Positions 18,452 to 27,202 are shown, numbered from the stretch's first letter. The stretch is 64,000 nt of DNA from Anaerococcus mediterraneensis (GCF_900128415.1 NZ_LT635772.1:62001-126000), one strand, 5' to 3'. Numbers and translations are program-made. Notes: a model not told the origin generated them from the letters alone.

Positions 18452-18827
18452 TAAAATCTCCTTCATATAAATATCCTAAAAGTTCAAATAAATCATTCTT
18501 TTCCATTTCAATATCTTTTGAAATCCTAATAGCTTCTATAAGAGCATCCTCAAGTTTTTTCTGCTTTTCCTCAAGCCTTAGATTAGGGTCTTCCTTGCCG
18601 ACAAAGGTACCAAGGCCCTGACGAGATTCAATAAAACCTTCGCCTTCAAGCTCATCGTAGGCTTTTTTGACAGTCAAAATTGAAATAGAAAGCTCTCGAG
18701 CGAGAGCTCTCACAGAAGGTAGCTTCTCCCCTGCTTTGAGATTTCCCTTTAGGATTTCATCCCTAATGGCGTTTTTAATTTGTTCATAAATAGGAACCGC
18801 CGATCCATTTTTTATAATAATCTTCAA
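18444..18827 (-). CDS. GntR/YtrA-family transcriptional regulator
   Basis: A 127-residue repressor-type regulator. A winged helix-turn-helix (about 10-75) opens PIYEQIKNAIRDEILKG, continues LPSVRALARELSISILTVKKAY and includes the wing GFIESRQGLGTFV. The C-terminal tail is only about 45 residues, the short dimerisation arm of the YtrA subfamily, with no effector domain. First gene of the operon; it is expected to repress its own promoter at the repeats 18844-18872. Confidence 0.93.
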   Translation of the reverse strand: MKIIIKNGSAVPIYEQIKNAIRDEILKGNLKAGEKLPSVRALARELSISILTVKKAYDELEGEGFIESRQGLGTFVGKEDPNLRLEEKQKKLEDALIEAIRISKDIEMEKNDLFELLGYLYEGDFND

Positions 18828-18843
18828 TATATTTCCCTTTCTT

Positions 18844-18879
18844 GTATAACAGTATATAACAGTTTATAACACTTGTCAA
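18844..18879 (-). promoter_or_regulatory. Promoter with phased operator repeats for the GntR-ABC operon
   Basis: On the minus strand TTGACA (18879-18874), 17 bases, TATACT (18856-18851), an almost perfect promoter. Three direct repeats TATAACAG, TATAACAG and TATAACAC begin at 18845, 18855 and 18865, exactly 10 bp apart, and cover the spacer and the -10 box. They are the obvious candidates for binding by the GntR regulator. Confidence 0.75.
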
Positions 18880-18930
18880 GATTATATTTAAAATAAAAAA
18901 TACCCTCATCTAAAACGACAAGGGTTTTCT

Positions 18931-19698
18931 TTATTTTTCTTCATTTATCAATTTTTTTATAGCTTCTATTCCAAGCCTTATGGCACGGTCTGTGTCGTGG
19001 ACTACAGGGTTTTCTAGGCCCTCTTTTTCTCTTTCTTGGTTAGCTACAACTAAAAAACACGACCCTACTCTGACTTTCAAAAAACTTGCCACAGTAAATA
19101 GGGCAGCTGATTCCATTTCACTGGCCAGAGTCCCTAGCCTCTTCCAGGCCTCCCATTTGTTTTCTAATTCGTAAGAAACAGGCATAATATCTGTTTCGTG
19201 TTGGCCATAAAAAGAATCCTTGCACTGGACTACTCCCACATGAAAATTTCTCCCAAGTTCTTTTGCTGATTCATAAAGGGCATTTGTCACCTTGAAATCT
19301 GCCACAGCAGGAAATTCTATTGGGGCATATTCCTTGCTAGTCCCCTCTGCCCTTATGGCAGCTTGGGCTATGACTAGGTCGCCACTCTTTACATTCCTAT
19401 CTATGCCACCACAAGTCCCAACCCTGACAAAAGTGTGGGCTCTAAGTTTGGCAAGCTCTGTTATGGCAATAGCAGCTGATGGCCCACCAATACCTGTCGA
19501 TGTGACAGAAACTTTTTTCCCATCTAAAAAACCTGTGTAGGTCACAAATTCTCTTCTATCTCCAACTTTTTTTGGATTATCAAAATAAGCTGCGATTTTC
19601 TCGCACCTTTTTGGATCTCCTGGCAGGATTACATATTGACCTATATCTTCTTTTTTTAGACCTATATGGTATTGTCTACCATCATCTGAATAATTCAT
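18931..19698 (-). CDS. udp: Uridine phosphorylase
   Basis: Splits uridine with phosphate to uracil and ribose-1-phosphate in pyrimidine salvage. The 255 residues carry nucleoside phosphorylase family I motifs: [14 protein letters not shown] (about 28-41), [24 protein letters not shown] and the substrate-site block [13 protein letters not shown]. These fit uridine rather than purine phosphorylases. AAGGAGG precedes the start. It is flanked by about 120 bases upstream, so probably transcribed alone. Confidence 0.93.
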   Translation of the reverse strand: MNYSDDGRQYHIGLKKEDIGQYVILPGDPKRCEKIAAYFDNPKKVGDRREFVTYTGFLDGKKVSVTSTGIGGPSAAIAITELAKLRAHTFVRVGTCGGIDRNVKSGDLVIAQAAIRAEGTSKEYAPIEFPAVADFKVTNALYESAKELGRNFHVGVVQCKDSFYGQHETDIMPVSYELENKWEAWKRLGTLASEMESAALFTVASFLKVRVGSCFLVVANQEREKEGLENPVVHDTDRAIRLGIEAIKKLINEEK

Positions 19699-19822
19699 AA
19701 GGCCTCCTTTTTATAAGATATTATATTTATACCCAAAAAAAGATTCCCAAAATTTGGAAATCTCTAGTACAGAAATTATTTTTTCTAGACCTAGACTTTC
19801 AAATCTGGAAATCTTTTTTGAT

Positions 19823-20263
19823 TTATTCTTCGCTTGCTATCTGTATATATTCTATATTATTTTTCTCCAAAAGCTCTACTGCGTAGTCGTCCATCCTGTA
19901 GGCATTTCTGTAGTAGATTTTTTTGATCCCTGCTTGGATAAGAGACTTTGTACAGTTTAGGCAAGGAAAATGGGTGACATAGCAAATCGTATCTTTGACC
20001 GATATGCCCTCCTTGGCACAATATAAAATTGCATTCATCTCAGCGTGGATTGTGGCTATACAGTGGCCATCTCTCATTGTGTGGCCAATCTCATCACAAT
20101 GAGCATTGCCTTTTATAGACCCATTGTAGCCAGTTGATACTATCCTGTTTTCGCTATTGACAAGGACACAACCAACATAGGCCCTATCACAAGTGCCTCG
20201 CATGGCAACTGTTTCTGCTAGCCTCATAAAATATTCATTCCAACTTAGTCTATCTTTTGCCAT
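19823..20263 (-). CDS. dCMP deaminase (ComEB-like)
   Basis: Zn-dependent deamination of dCMP to dUMP, feeding dTMP synthesis. The 146 residues have HAEMNAILYCAKEG with the first zinc ligand His and catalytic Glu, and THFPCLNCTKSLIQAG with the two Cys ligands. It begins 12 bases after the ABC permease stop on the same strand, so it may be read from the GntR-ABC operon transcript, although function gives no reason for this. Confidence 0.93.
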   Translation of the reverse strand: MAKDRLSWNEYFMRLAETVAMRGTCDRAYVGCVLVNSENRIVSTGYNGSIKGNAHCDEIGHTMRDGHCIATIHAEMNAILYCAKEGISVKDTICYVTHFPCLNCTKSLIQAGIKKIYYRNAYRMDDYAVELLEKNNIEYIQIASEE

Positions 20264-20275
20264 TATTTCTCCTAA

Positions 20276-21514
20276 CTAAAATTTAAGTCTTATCTTAAAT
20301 AGGATATCAAATAATTTATAAGATATCAATAGAGATAGGCAGTAGGAAATTATCCTGATTAATATATTTGGACCACCAAAGTTTAAAAAACCAGTTGTTA
20401 TGCCATATAGTATAGATGTAAAACTTAGGATACCTGCCCACTTGCAAATCTCTGATAGGACTTTATTTTTGACCAAATAACCAGATCTTTCTGCAGAGGA
20501 CCTACCTATTAGGAAATATGCCCCTATGGCTATTATAAGGCCTACTGCTAGGGCTGCCCAAAGTGATGACATTTTACCAAAGTCTGTGTTGGTTAGGGAC
20601 AAGAAAACCTTGGCTGCTGGTCCTAGGGTCTTTTTGAAATTATAATAGGCATCATTCAAATTGCTTGATAGGTTATCTCCAAAAATTGTCGCAAAGGCTA
20701 ATACTATTAGCTTAAACCACTCTATAAATCCAACGGCTATGATAGTTAGGCCTAGGTGGCCTAAGAAATTGCCTGCAAGCAGTCCCAAAGATACACCAAC
20801 CAGACTTGCTGTTAGGCTAGCTAAAAGGACTTTTAATAGGTATTGGCCAAAACCTCCATAACCAAGGATCTCAGAAAATACTGATCCTTTTAAAATAGCT
20901 AGGGTCACTAGAGCATTTACTATAAACAAGCCAAGTCCAAAAATAAGGGCAATACCTAGCTTCATCAAAAATTCTTTTTTCTTTGACCATGGTAGCATCC
21001 TGGTAAAATCGTAATAATTTAGGGATTCCTCAATTGATGTGAGGGCCATGGCTAGGATAAAGATGAAAAATATTGTAATAGCTATTGAACTTTCAAATTT
21101 ATCTGCGACTTCTAATTTATTATCTGGCAAGGTCTCCATAGCTCTTTTGAAATTAGCATAGGTATTGTACCTGCTCCACAACTCATCCTTTTCAGAGTCG
21201 TATGCTGGCTCATAGTCATCTTCAAATATTTTTGCTTCTTCATATTTTAGGTCATATTTTTTGGCAAAGGCCTGGGCAGTTTTTTCATATTCTTCTAATT
21301 TTTTATTATCAATCTTTGCATCTGAGTAGTGGACAGACTCTTTGCCCAAATATCTTTCCATCTCTATAACCGGATCTGTAAGTCTTCTTTCTACCCAGTT
21401 TAGGTCATTTTTTATACCAAAAGAATTTGATAGGGTAAAGAAAAAACCAAATAGGATTATCCAAATGGCATATCTCTTACATGTGAGTTTCAACAATTTG
21501 CCAAAGTCTTTCAT
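20276..21514 (-). CDS. ABC transporter permease
   Basis: A 412-residue membrane protein: one N-terminal segment (about 15-33), a hydrophilic extracytoplasmic-type domain of about 110 residues rich in Asp, Glu, Lys and Tyr, then about seven membrane segments (from about 148 on). This ABC-2-like layout with a large first loop is common in GntR-linked exporters. Its start overlaps the ATPase end by four bases. Substrate unknown. Confidence 0.87.
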   Translation of the reverse strand: MKDFGKLLKLTCKRYAIWIILFGFFFTLSNSFGIKNDLNWVERRLTDPVIEMERYLGKESVHYSDAKIDNKKLEEYEKTAQAFAKKYDLKYEEAKIFEDDYEPAYDSEKDELWSRYNTYANFKRAMETLPDNKLEVADKFESSIAITIFFIFILAMALTSIEESLNYYDFTRMLPWSKKKEFLMKLGIALIFGLGLFIVNALVTLAILKGSVFSEILGYGGFGQYLLKVLLASLTASLVGVSLGLLAGNFLGHLGLTIIAVGFIEWFKLIVLAFATIFGDNLSSNLNDAYYNFKKTLGPAAKVFLSLTNTDFGKMSSLWAALAVGLIIAIGAYFLIGRSSAERSGYLVKNKVLSEICKWAGILSFTSILYGITTGFLNFGGPNILIRIISYCLSLLISYKLFDILFKIRLKF

Positions 21515-22374
21515 ATTCTACCTCCTGCTTCCATATAGAAGTAGTCTTCTATTTTTAGACCCAAGATATCATATTGGACTATCTGGTCATCTGATAAATA
21601 CTCGCTTAGGAGTTTTTCATCTGCATTTATAAGTATGACATTGACCCTGCCTAGGCTAGAGACCAAAACAGAGTTTTCCTCCAAGGCCTTTGGTAGCTTG
21701 TCTTTGACTACGACCTGGATCTTTCTGATGTTTTTATTGTCAGCAGATGTGTTTTTGAGCTTGCCATCTTTTGATAAATAAAGAATTTCTTCACAAACTC
21801 CTGCCAGATAATCTAGCTCATGGCTTGATGCAAGGACAGTCCTGCCGTCTTCTTTGGCATCTAGGATATAAGAAAGGATCAGTTTTTTATTTAGGACATC
21901 CATCCCATCTAAAACCTCATCTACAAGGATGATATCTGCCCTCGTTGCTATGATTGTAATGAGGCCTATTAGGTTTTTTTGACCCTTGGAGAAGTTTCTG
22001 ATTGTCTGATTTGGATCTATATCATTTTTGTTTAGCTCTGTAAAAAAATAATCGCTATCAAAATCTGGGTATATGATTTTGTAGAAATCTGGCACATCTT
22101 TTGCCTTATAAAAACTAAAGTAGTCAAACCTATCAGGCAAAAAACCTATTCTACTTATGAGTTTTGGGTCATCTTCTAATTTTTTATCGTCTATAAAAAA
22201 CTCTCCCTGATCTTGTTTATAGATACCGCATAGGATTTTAAGCAAGGTAGTCTTGCCAGATCCATTTCTACCGACTATACCCGTGATGGTTGCTGGCTTT
22301 AGGCTAAAACTAACATTGTCTAGGACCTTGTTTTTGCCAAAGGACTTGCTGATATTATCTACTCTAAATATCAT
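21511..22374 (-). CDS. ABC transporter ATP-binding protein
   Basis: A 287-residue ATPase with Walker A GRNGSGKTTLLKIL, a signature in the variant form FSKGQKNLIGLIT, Walker B ADIILVDEVLDGMD and switch ASSHELDYL. Walker B ends with Val rather than Pro after DE, a variation also seen in YtrB-like proteins. The C-terminal 80 residues form an extra domain. It overlaps the regulator by 11 bases and the permease by 4, so all three are translationally linked. Confidence 0.93.
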   Translation of the reverse strand: MIFRVDNISKSFGKNKVLDNVSFSLKPATITGIVGRNGSGKTTLLKILCGIYKQDQGEFFIDDKKLEDDPKLISRIGFLPDRFDYFSFYKAKDVPDFYKIIYPDFDSDYFFTELNKNDIDPNQTIRNFSKGQKNLIGLITIIATRADIILVDEVLDGMDVLNKKLILSYILDAKEDGRTVLASSHELDYLAGVCEEILYLSKDGKLKNTSADNKNIRKIQVVVKDKLPKALEENSVLVSSLGRVNVILINADEKLLSEYLSDDQIVQYDILGLKIEDYFYMEAGGRI

Positions 22375-22738
22375 CTATCTCACCTTCTACTTTCTCATAG
22401 ACAGCTAGGATTTCCTCTCTGGATATTTTTAGGAAAATCGCCTGCCTCAAATCTTCTTCAAGCTTTTCTAAAAAGCTATCTCGTTCAATATCTATTTTTT
22501 CTTCATCAAGTTTTATAATAGTGCCTATACCTGGTTTAGATTCTATTATTCCTTGACTAGCTAGCTCCTTAAATGCTTTGGCAACTGTTGTTTGGTTTAT
22601 GAGCAAAGATTTTGACAAGTCTCTGACTGATGGGAACTTATCTCCATTTTTAAAATATCCAGCTGCTATGGCAACCTTGGTCTGGTCGACAATCTGCATA
22701 TAAAGGGGCACATTGGAATTTAGATCTAGTTTGAACAT
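22364..22738 (-). CDS. GntR/YtrA-family transcriptional regulator
   Basis: A 124-residue regulator, second of its kind in the window. The winged helix includes PSVRDLSKSLLINQTTVAKA and the wing GIIESKPGIGTI. The C-terminal arm is short and acidic. AAGGAGG precedes the ATG. It is similar in plan but not closely similar in sequence to the one at 18444-18827, and its candidate operator (22753-22771) is unlike the TATAACAG repeats, so the two systems are probably regulated separately. Confidence 0.93.
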   Translation of the reverse strand: MFKLDLNSNVPLYMQIVDQTKVAIAAGYFKNGDKFPSVRDLSKSLLINQTTVAKAFKELASQGIIESKPGIGTIIKLDEEKIDIERDSFLEKLEEDLRQAIFLKISREEILAVYEKVEGEIDDI

Positions 22739-22752
22739 TTGCCCTCCTTATC

Positions 22753-22771
22753 GTATGGTTATATGTCATAC
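22753..22771. promoter_or_regulatory. Candidate operator of the second GntR operon
   Basis: GTATG and CATAC, separated by nine bases, form a dyad between the predicted transcription start and the ribosome binding site of the regulator gene. A repressor bound here would block elongation. Confidence 0.5.
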
Positions 22772-22782
22772 ATCCTATATTA

Positions 22783-22810
22783 ATTATAGCACCCTGATTT
22801 TTTTTGTCAA
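22783..22810 (-). promoter_or_regulatory. Predicted promoter of the second GntR-ABC operon
   Basis: On the minus strand TTGACA (22810-22805), 16 bases, TATAAT (22788-22783). Both hexamers are consensus. Confidence 0.7.
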
Positions 22811-22840
22811 CAAAATATTATAATTTCCAAAAAATTATAA

Positions 22841-22875
22841 AAAAAATCCCAAGCTATTGCTTGAGACAGATTTTT
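22841..22875 (-). terminator. Terminator downstream of cls
   Basis: On the minus strand AAAATC.CTCAAGC, a short AATA loop, GCTTGGGAT and eight T. It lies about 200 bases past the cls stop. Part of the stem (the 16 bases 22851-22866) occurs again at 23040-23055, right after the cls gene. Confidence 0.8.
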
Positions 22876-23039
22876 AACAAACAACAAAATATTTGATTTA
22901 AAAAATAAAATGTGAATAACCAACTAACAAACACCCAATTCATGGGATTTTTCACCCTCTCGACACCGCTCGGGGTAAACTCTCTAAGGGCTTCTCTGTA
23001 GGAATGACGTTAGAATATACTTTGTCTGTGATCTGTTCA
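22867..23039. repeat. Possible small inserted element between 16-bp direct repeats
   Basis: 173 bases between two exact copies of AAGCTATTGCTTGAGA. The segment is more GC-rich in its right half (around 22940-23010, with CACCCTCTCGACACCGCTCG) than its surroundings and contains no reading frame with a ribosome binding site. The arrangement looks like an insertion into the cls terminator that copied part of it. This is inference from the repeats only. Confidence 0.4.
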
Positions 23040-23070
23040 AAGCTATTGCTTGAGATTTTAATTCTTTTAT

Positions 23071-24669
23071 TTACATCAAAGGGGCGAAAGGTTTTAGAAG
23101 TTTGCTCTTTAGTTTTGTAGATGCTTTCATATTATCAACATCTTCTTGGCTTACCTGGATCGATATAGCAAAAAACTCATCGAAATCTTCTTTTATTGTT
23201 TCTATAGACTGAGAATTATATATCAAAACCCCACATTCAAAGTTTTGATATAGGGCCCTGTAGTCTAAATTTATTGTTCCAACGACCCCTGTCTTGCCAT
23301 CAGCAAGCCAAGTTTTAGAGTGAACAAAACCAGGAGTATACTGGTAGATCTTGACCCCATACCTGATAAGTTCATCATAATGGCTTTGAGCCAAGGTGAA
23401 GGCTACCTTTTTATCTGGTATATGAGGCAGGCAAATTCTCACGTCCACTCCTCTTTTGGCAGCATTTTGTAGGGCTGATGTGACTTCATTATCTACTATA
23501 AAATATGGGGTCATGGCATACACATAGTCCTTGGCTGTATTTACCATATTTAGGTAGATATTTTTGCAAAGCCTCTCATCATCTGTAGGATTGTCTGCAA
23601 AGGGTATATAATAGCCATCATTTGGTTCTTCTTCGTATTTTATTAGGTAAGGAGAATAATCTTCAACCACCGAATCTTTCAAAGAAGCATTCCACATGGA
23701 CAAAAACAAAACGCTAAGACTTTCTACTGCCTTGCCCTCAATCCTAAGACCGCAATCCTTCCAATGGCCAAATCTTTCATACATATTTATATATTCATCA
23801 GCTATATTTATCCCGCCGGTATAGCCAACTTTCCCATCTATAACCATGACTTTTCTGTGGTCCCTGTTATTTAGGTAGGTTGACACTATAGGGTACATTT
23901 TTGAAAAGACCCTAAATTTAATACCAAAATCTGCCATTTGACTTTCAAAATCAGAATGGAGCCTAGTTATAAGGTTGGACCCATCTATAAGGAGTCTTAC
24001 CTCTACTCCTTGGTTGACTTTTCTGACAAGTTCTTCTAGGATCGACCCCCACATATAACCATAATCTAGGATAAAAAATTCCATAAAAATAAATTTTTCG
24101 GCCTTTCTTATATCCTTCATCATCGCCTTGTACATATCATCGCCAAGCTTATAATATTCTGATTTTGTATGGTTGTAGGCAGAAAAACCAGCTATATTTT
24201 TTAAGTATGTAGCTAGGTTTATAAAATTCTTGTCACCAGTTTTTTCAAGCTCTTTTTTGCCAATTGCTTGTTTGTGATAAACCCTAGAGTCTTCTTCTAT
24301 TTTTATAACCCTCCTGTGCTCTGTTCTATAGCCTATTTTAAAATATGACATCAAAAATGCAATCATCCCAAAAGGAGGTGCCACAAAAATAAACAAAAAC
24401 CAGGATAGCTTCATATATGGATTTATCTGATCTATATTTAAGATTACCATCATCATCACAAATGACAAGACTGATGAACCTCCAAATAACCAGTATTCAT
24501 TTATAGATAAATAGTGAACTATCAGGTAAAAAACAAATATTTGAGCTAAAATTAAAAACGCAAAAAGCCCCGCTCTGGAAAAGACTATGCTGCCTACACT
24601 TCTTTTTGTCTGTTTGACATACTTGTTTTCTTTAATTTTATTTACGATATATTTCCTCTTCTGATCCAT
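23071..24669 (-). CDS. cls: Cardiolipin synthase
   Basis: Joins two phosphatidylglycerols to cardiolipin at the membrane. The 532 residues comprise two or three N-terminal membrane segments (about 30-52, 60-80 and 88-110) and two phospholipase D domains. The HKD motifs are complete: H271, K273, D278 in HRKVMVIDG, and H450, K452, D457 in HSKTWLADG, each followed by the usual Gly/Asn block (GYTGGINIADEY; GTINLDYRAL). No Shine-Dalgarno sequence is visible at the start; a TATAAT box ends only six bases before the ATG, so the mRNA could be leaderless. Confidence 0.95.
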   Translation of the reverse strand: MDQKRKYIVNKIKENKYVKQTKRSVGSIVFSRAGLFAFLILAQIFVFYLIVHYLSINEYWLFGGSSVLSFVMMMVILNIDQINPYMKLSWFLFIFVAPPFGMIAFLMSYFKIGYRTEHRRVIKIEEDSRVYHKQAIGKKELEKTGDKNFINLATYLKNIAGFSAYNHTKSEYYKLGDDMYKAMMKDIRKAEKFIFMEFFILDYGYMWGSILEELVRKVNQGVEVRLLIDGSNLITRLHSDFESQMADFGIKFRVFSKMYPIVSTYLNNRDHRKVMVIDGKVGYTGGINIADEYINMYERFGHWKDCGLRIEGKAVESLSVLFLSMWNASLKDSVVEDYSPYLIKYEEEPNDGYYIPFADNPTDDERLCKNIYLNMVNTAKDYVYAMTPYFIVDNEVTSALQNAAKRGVDVRICLPHIPDKKVAFTLAQSHYDELIRYGVKIYQYTPGFVHSKTWLADGKTGVVGTINLDYRALYQNFECGVLIYNSQSIETIKEDFDEFFAISIQVSQEDVDNMKASTKLKSKLLKPFAPLM

Positions 24670-24710
24670 GTGATTATTATACTCAAAAAAATATAATAGT
24701 CCTTATATAT

Positions 24711-24739
24711 TTGACTTTAATAATAATTCTCCATAAGAT
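24711..24739 (+). promoter_or_regulatory. Predicted promoter of the kinase-MATE-lipoprotein genes
   Basis: TTGACT, 17 bases, TAAGAT, followed by AGGAG and the ATG of the kinase gene. Confidence 0.55.
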
Positions 24740-24757
24740 ATAAGCTAGGAGTGTAAA

Positions 24758-25510
24758 ATGAAAAATATATTAATACTAAATGACTATGTATCAAAAGGTA
24801 AAATTGCCGCTAGGCTTATGAGTCCTGTTTTAGCCTATATGGATTATGAAGTTTTCTTGCTACCAACAGCTATGATTGCAAATAATTTTTCCTTGGGCAA
24901 AAATGCCTTTTTTAATACCAATACCTATATAAAAGATTGCCTAAAAACTTGGAGGGAATTGGATTTTAAATTTGATCTAATTTTTATAGGCTATATAGAT
25001 GACCAAGAACAAAAAAATATGATAATAGACTATATCAAATCACTTGATTATGAAACAAGTATAGTCTTTGACCCAATAATGGGTGATGATGGTGCCTTGT
25101 ACCCAGGTCTTGATAAAAGCAAAATAGATAACTATAAAGATATGCTAGAGGTCGCTGATATTGTGATCCCAAATCAGACAGAAGCCAAGTTTTTGGACCT
25201 TACTCAAAATCCTATCAAGGATAAGAGTCTTATAATAACCTCTTGCAAAGACGGTCATAAAAACTTTGTCAAAATCATAAATGACAATCCCGACCAAATC
25301 CCTTATGAAAAAATCGATATAAAAGTAGGCGGATCTGGTGATCTATTTGATGCACTTTTCTTAGGATATTATCTTCAAGATAAAAATATAGAAAAATCTG
25401 TAGAAAAAACTATAAAATCTATTAGCAAGATCCTCAAGGCCCAAGCAAAAGACAGGCCAGAGGCTATAGAAATAAATATAGAAAAATATCTAAATTTGAT
25501 AGAAAGGTAG
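24758..25510 (+). CDS. PdxK/PdxY-like pyridoxal kinase family protein
   Basis: Probable ATP-dependent kinase of vitamin B6 aldehydes or a related small molecule. The 250 residues have a ribokinase-like fold: ILNDYVSKGKIAA at the N-terminus, IVFDPIMGDDGALYPGL (about 103-119), DIVIPNQTEAKFL and VGGSGDLFDALFLGYYLQ with the catalytic Asp in GSGDLFDA. The phrases DPxMGDxG and NQTEA are typical of pyridoxal kinases. The neighbouring MATE gene starts six bases on, so they are co-transcribed. Confidence 0.82.
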   Translation: MKNILILNDYVSKGKIAARLMSPVLAYMDYEVFLLPTAMIANNFSLGKNAFFNTNTYIKDCLKTWRELDFKFDLIFIGYIDDQEQKNMIIDYIKSLDYETSIVFDPIMGDDGALYPGLDKSKIDNYKDMLEVADIVIPNQTEAKFLDLTQNPIKDKSLIITSCKDGHKNFVKIINDNPDQIPYEKIDIKVGGSGDLFDALFLGYYLQDKNIEKSVEKTIKSISKILKAQAKDRPEAIEINIEKYLNLIER

Positions 25511-25516
25511 GATATT

Positions 25517-26863
25517 TTGACTGAAAAGAAAAAATCCTATATCAAAAAAGCCATAAGCGTTGCTTGGCCAGCAGTTTTAGAATTCTTTTTTATATCAATA
25601 GCAGGCATCATCGATACCTTCATGGTTTCATCCATGGGACCCAGCGCTGTTGCTGCAGTAGGTCTTACTACCCAGCCAAAATTTATAGCCTTATCTATAT
25701 TTTTCTCAATCAATGCAGCAGTATCTGCCCTGGTTGCCAGACGCCAAGGAGAGGAAAATGATGACAAGGCCAACATCACAGTTACAACTGCCTTTTATAT
25801 ATCCATAGTTTTTGTAATAATAGCTGACCTGATCTTTATCCCCTTTGCTAACCAAATCCTAAAATTTGCAGGGTCAAATGACCAAACCCATCAGCTGGCA
25901 TATGACTATTTTGTCATAATCATGGCAGGACTAGTCTTTAATGCCATATCTATGCTGATAAACGCTGGTCACAGGGGATCAGGCAATACTAGGATTGCAT
26001 TTTTGACAAATTTGGTATCATCTATTGTAAATATTACTTTCAACTACCTCCTCATTGGAGGGAATTTTGGTTTTCCAAAAATGGGAGTAAAAGGAGCTGC
26101 CCTTGCGACAGTATTTGGTACAGTTGTAGCAAGTCTAATGTGTATCCAATCACTTTTTAGGAGAAAATCCTATATTAATTTTAAAATGATGGTCAAAAAC
26201 AAATTTGCCTTTGCAAAAAATATAGGTATAGAAATTTATAAACTGGGATCAAACATATTTGTAGAAAATATCTCAGCTAGAGTTGGCTTTCTCATAACAG
26301 CAATCACAGCAGCTAGCCTTGGTACTTATAGTTTTGCTGCCCATAATGTTGGAATGAACCTTCTTTCTTTGTCATTTTCATTTGCAGACGGACTCCAGGT
26401 AGCAGCTATAGCCCTAACAGGTAATGCCTTGGGCGCTGGAGAAAAACAAAAAGCCATTGATTATGGCCATATTTGCCAGAGAATTGGCTTTGTAATATCG
26501 GTATTTATATCCCTAATTCTCATATTTTTCGGAAGAAATATATTTAATTTATTTTTTGTTGAAGAAAATATTTTGGACATGGGTGTTGTAATTACAAGGT
26601 TTCTGACCCTTATCGTCCTTCTTCAGATATCACAAGTTATCTATGGGGGTTGCTTAAGGGCCGCAGGTGATGTAAAATATACCTTGAGAGTCGCACTGGT
26701 ATCTGTCACATTTATAAGATCCCTAGTGACTCTTGTATCCGTTAATGTTCTAGACATGGGAATTGTTGGGATATGGCTAGGAATCCTAGCTGACCAAACT
26801 TCAAGATTTGTAAGTCTAAGACATAGATTTAAAAAAGGAGAATGGGTACACAAGAAAATATAG
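25517..26863 (+). CDS. MATE-family efflux transporter
   Basis: A 448-residue multidrug/toxin exporter with twelve predicted membrane helices in two similar halves. MATE features include AVAAVGLTTQPKF near the N-terminus, NAGHRGSGNTRIAF and GVKGAALATVFG, and in the second half FAAHNVGMNLLSLSF, ALTGNALGAGEKQKAIDYG and YGGCLRAAGDVKYTL. The start is TTG at 25517, the only start that fits AGGTAGG upstream. It uses an ion gradient to export organic cations; the actual substrate is unknown. Confidence 0.94.
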   Translation: MTEKKKSYIKKAISVAWPAVLEFFFISIAGIIDTFMVSSMGPSAVAAVGLTTQPKFIALSIFFSINAAVSALVARRQGEENDDKANITVTTAFYISIVFVIIADLIFIPFANQILKFAGSNDQTHQLAYDYFVIIMAGLVFNAISMLINAGHRGSGNTRIAFLTNLVSSIVNITFNYLLIGGNFGFPKMGVKGAALATVFGTVVASLMCIQSLFRRKSYINFKMMVKNKFAFAKNIGIEIYKLGSNIFVENISARVGFLITAITAASLGTYSFAAHNVGMNLLSLSFSFADGLQVAAIALTGNALGAGEKQKAIDYGHICQRIGFVISVFISLILIFFGRNIFNLFFVEENILDMGVVITRFLTLIVLLQISQVIYGGCLRAAGDVKYTLRVALVSVTFIRSLVTLVSVNVLDMGIVGIWLGILADQTSRFVSLRHRFKKGEWVHKKI

Positions 26864-26875
26864 GAGGGTATAAGA

Positions 26876-27142
26876 ATGAAAAAACTATTTTCTTTATTAG
26901 CACTAGCACTAGTACTAAGTGCATGTGGTAACTCAGCTGACAAAAAAGCAGAAGAACCAACAGAAACAACTACAAAAACAGAGGCTCCAGCAGAAGAAAA
27001 AGCTGAAGAAAAAGTAGAAGATGCAAAAGATGCTCAAGAAAATGCTGATGAAGCTAAAGATGAAGCAAAAGATGCAGCTAAAGATGCAGCTGAAGAAAAA
27101 GTAGAAGAAGAAACAGAATCAAAAGACGAAGGAAATAAGTAA
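26876..27142 (+). CDS. Small acidic lipoprotein
   Basis: An 88-residue protein: signal peptide with lipobox LSAC (Cys at about 17), then a mature part of Glu, Lys, Ala and Asp repeats (DEAKDEAKDAAKDAAEEK), probably a single long helix. After lipidation it would stand out from the outer face of the membrane. The GGAGGG site and 12-base spacing put it in the MATE operon. Similar low-complexity lipoproteins are common in this group; no function is known. Confidence 0.85.
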   Translation: MKKLFSLLALALVLSACGNSADKKAEEPTETTTKTEAPAEEKAEEKVEDAKDAQENADEAKDEAKDAAKDAAEEKVEEETESKDEGNK

Positions 27143-27162
27143 TAGTAATTTCACTAAGTCAG

Positions 27163-27187
27163 AAAGCCACTCGCAAGGGTGGCTTTT
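27163..27187 (+). terminator. Terminator after the lipoprotein gene
   Basis: AAAGCCAC, loop, GTGGCTTT followed by T. It separates the lipoprotein transcript from the tRNA gene. Confidence 0.8.
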
Positions 27188-27202
27188 AAATTTCTTTTGT
27201 GG

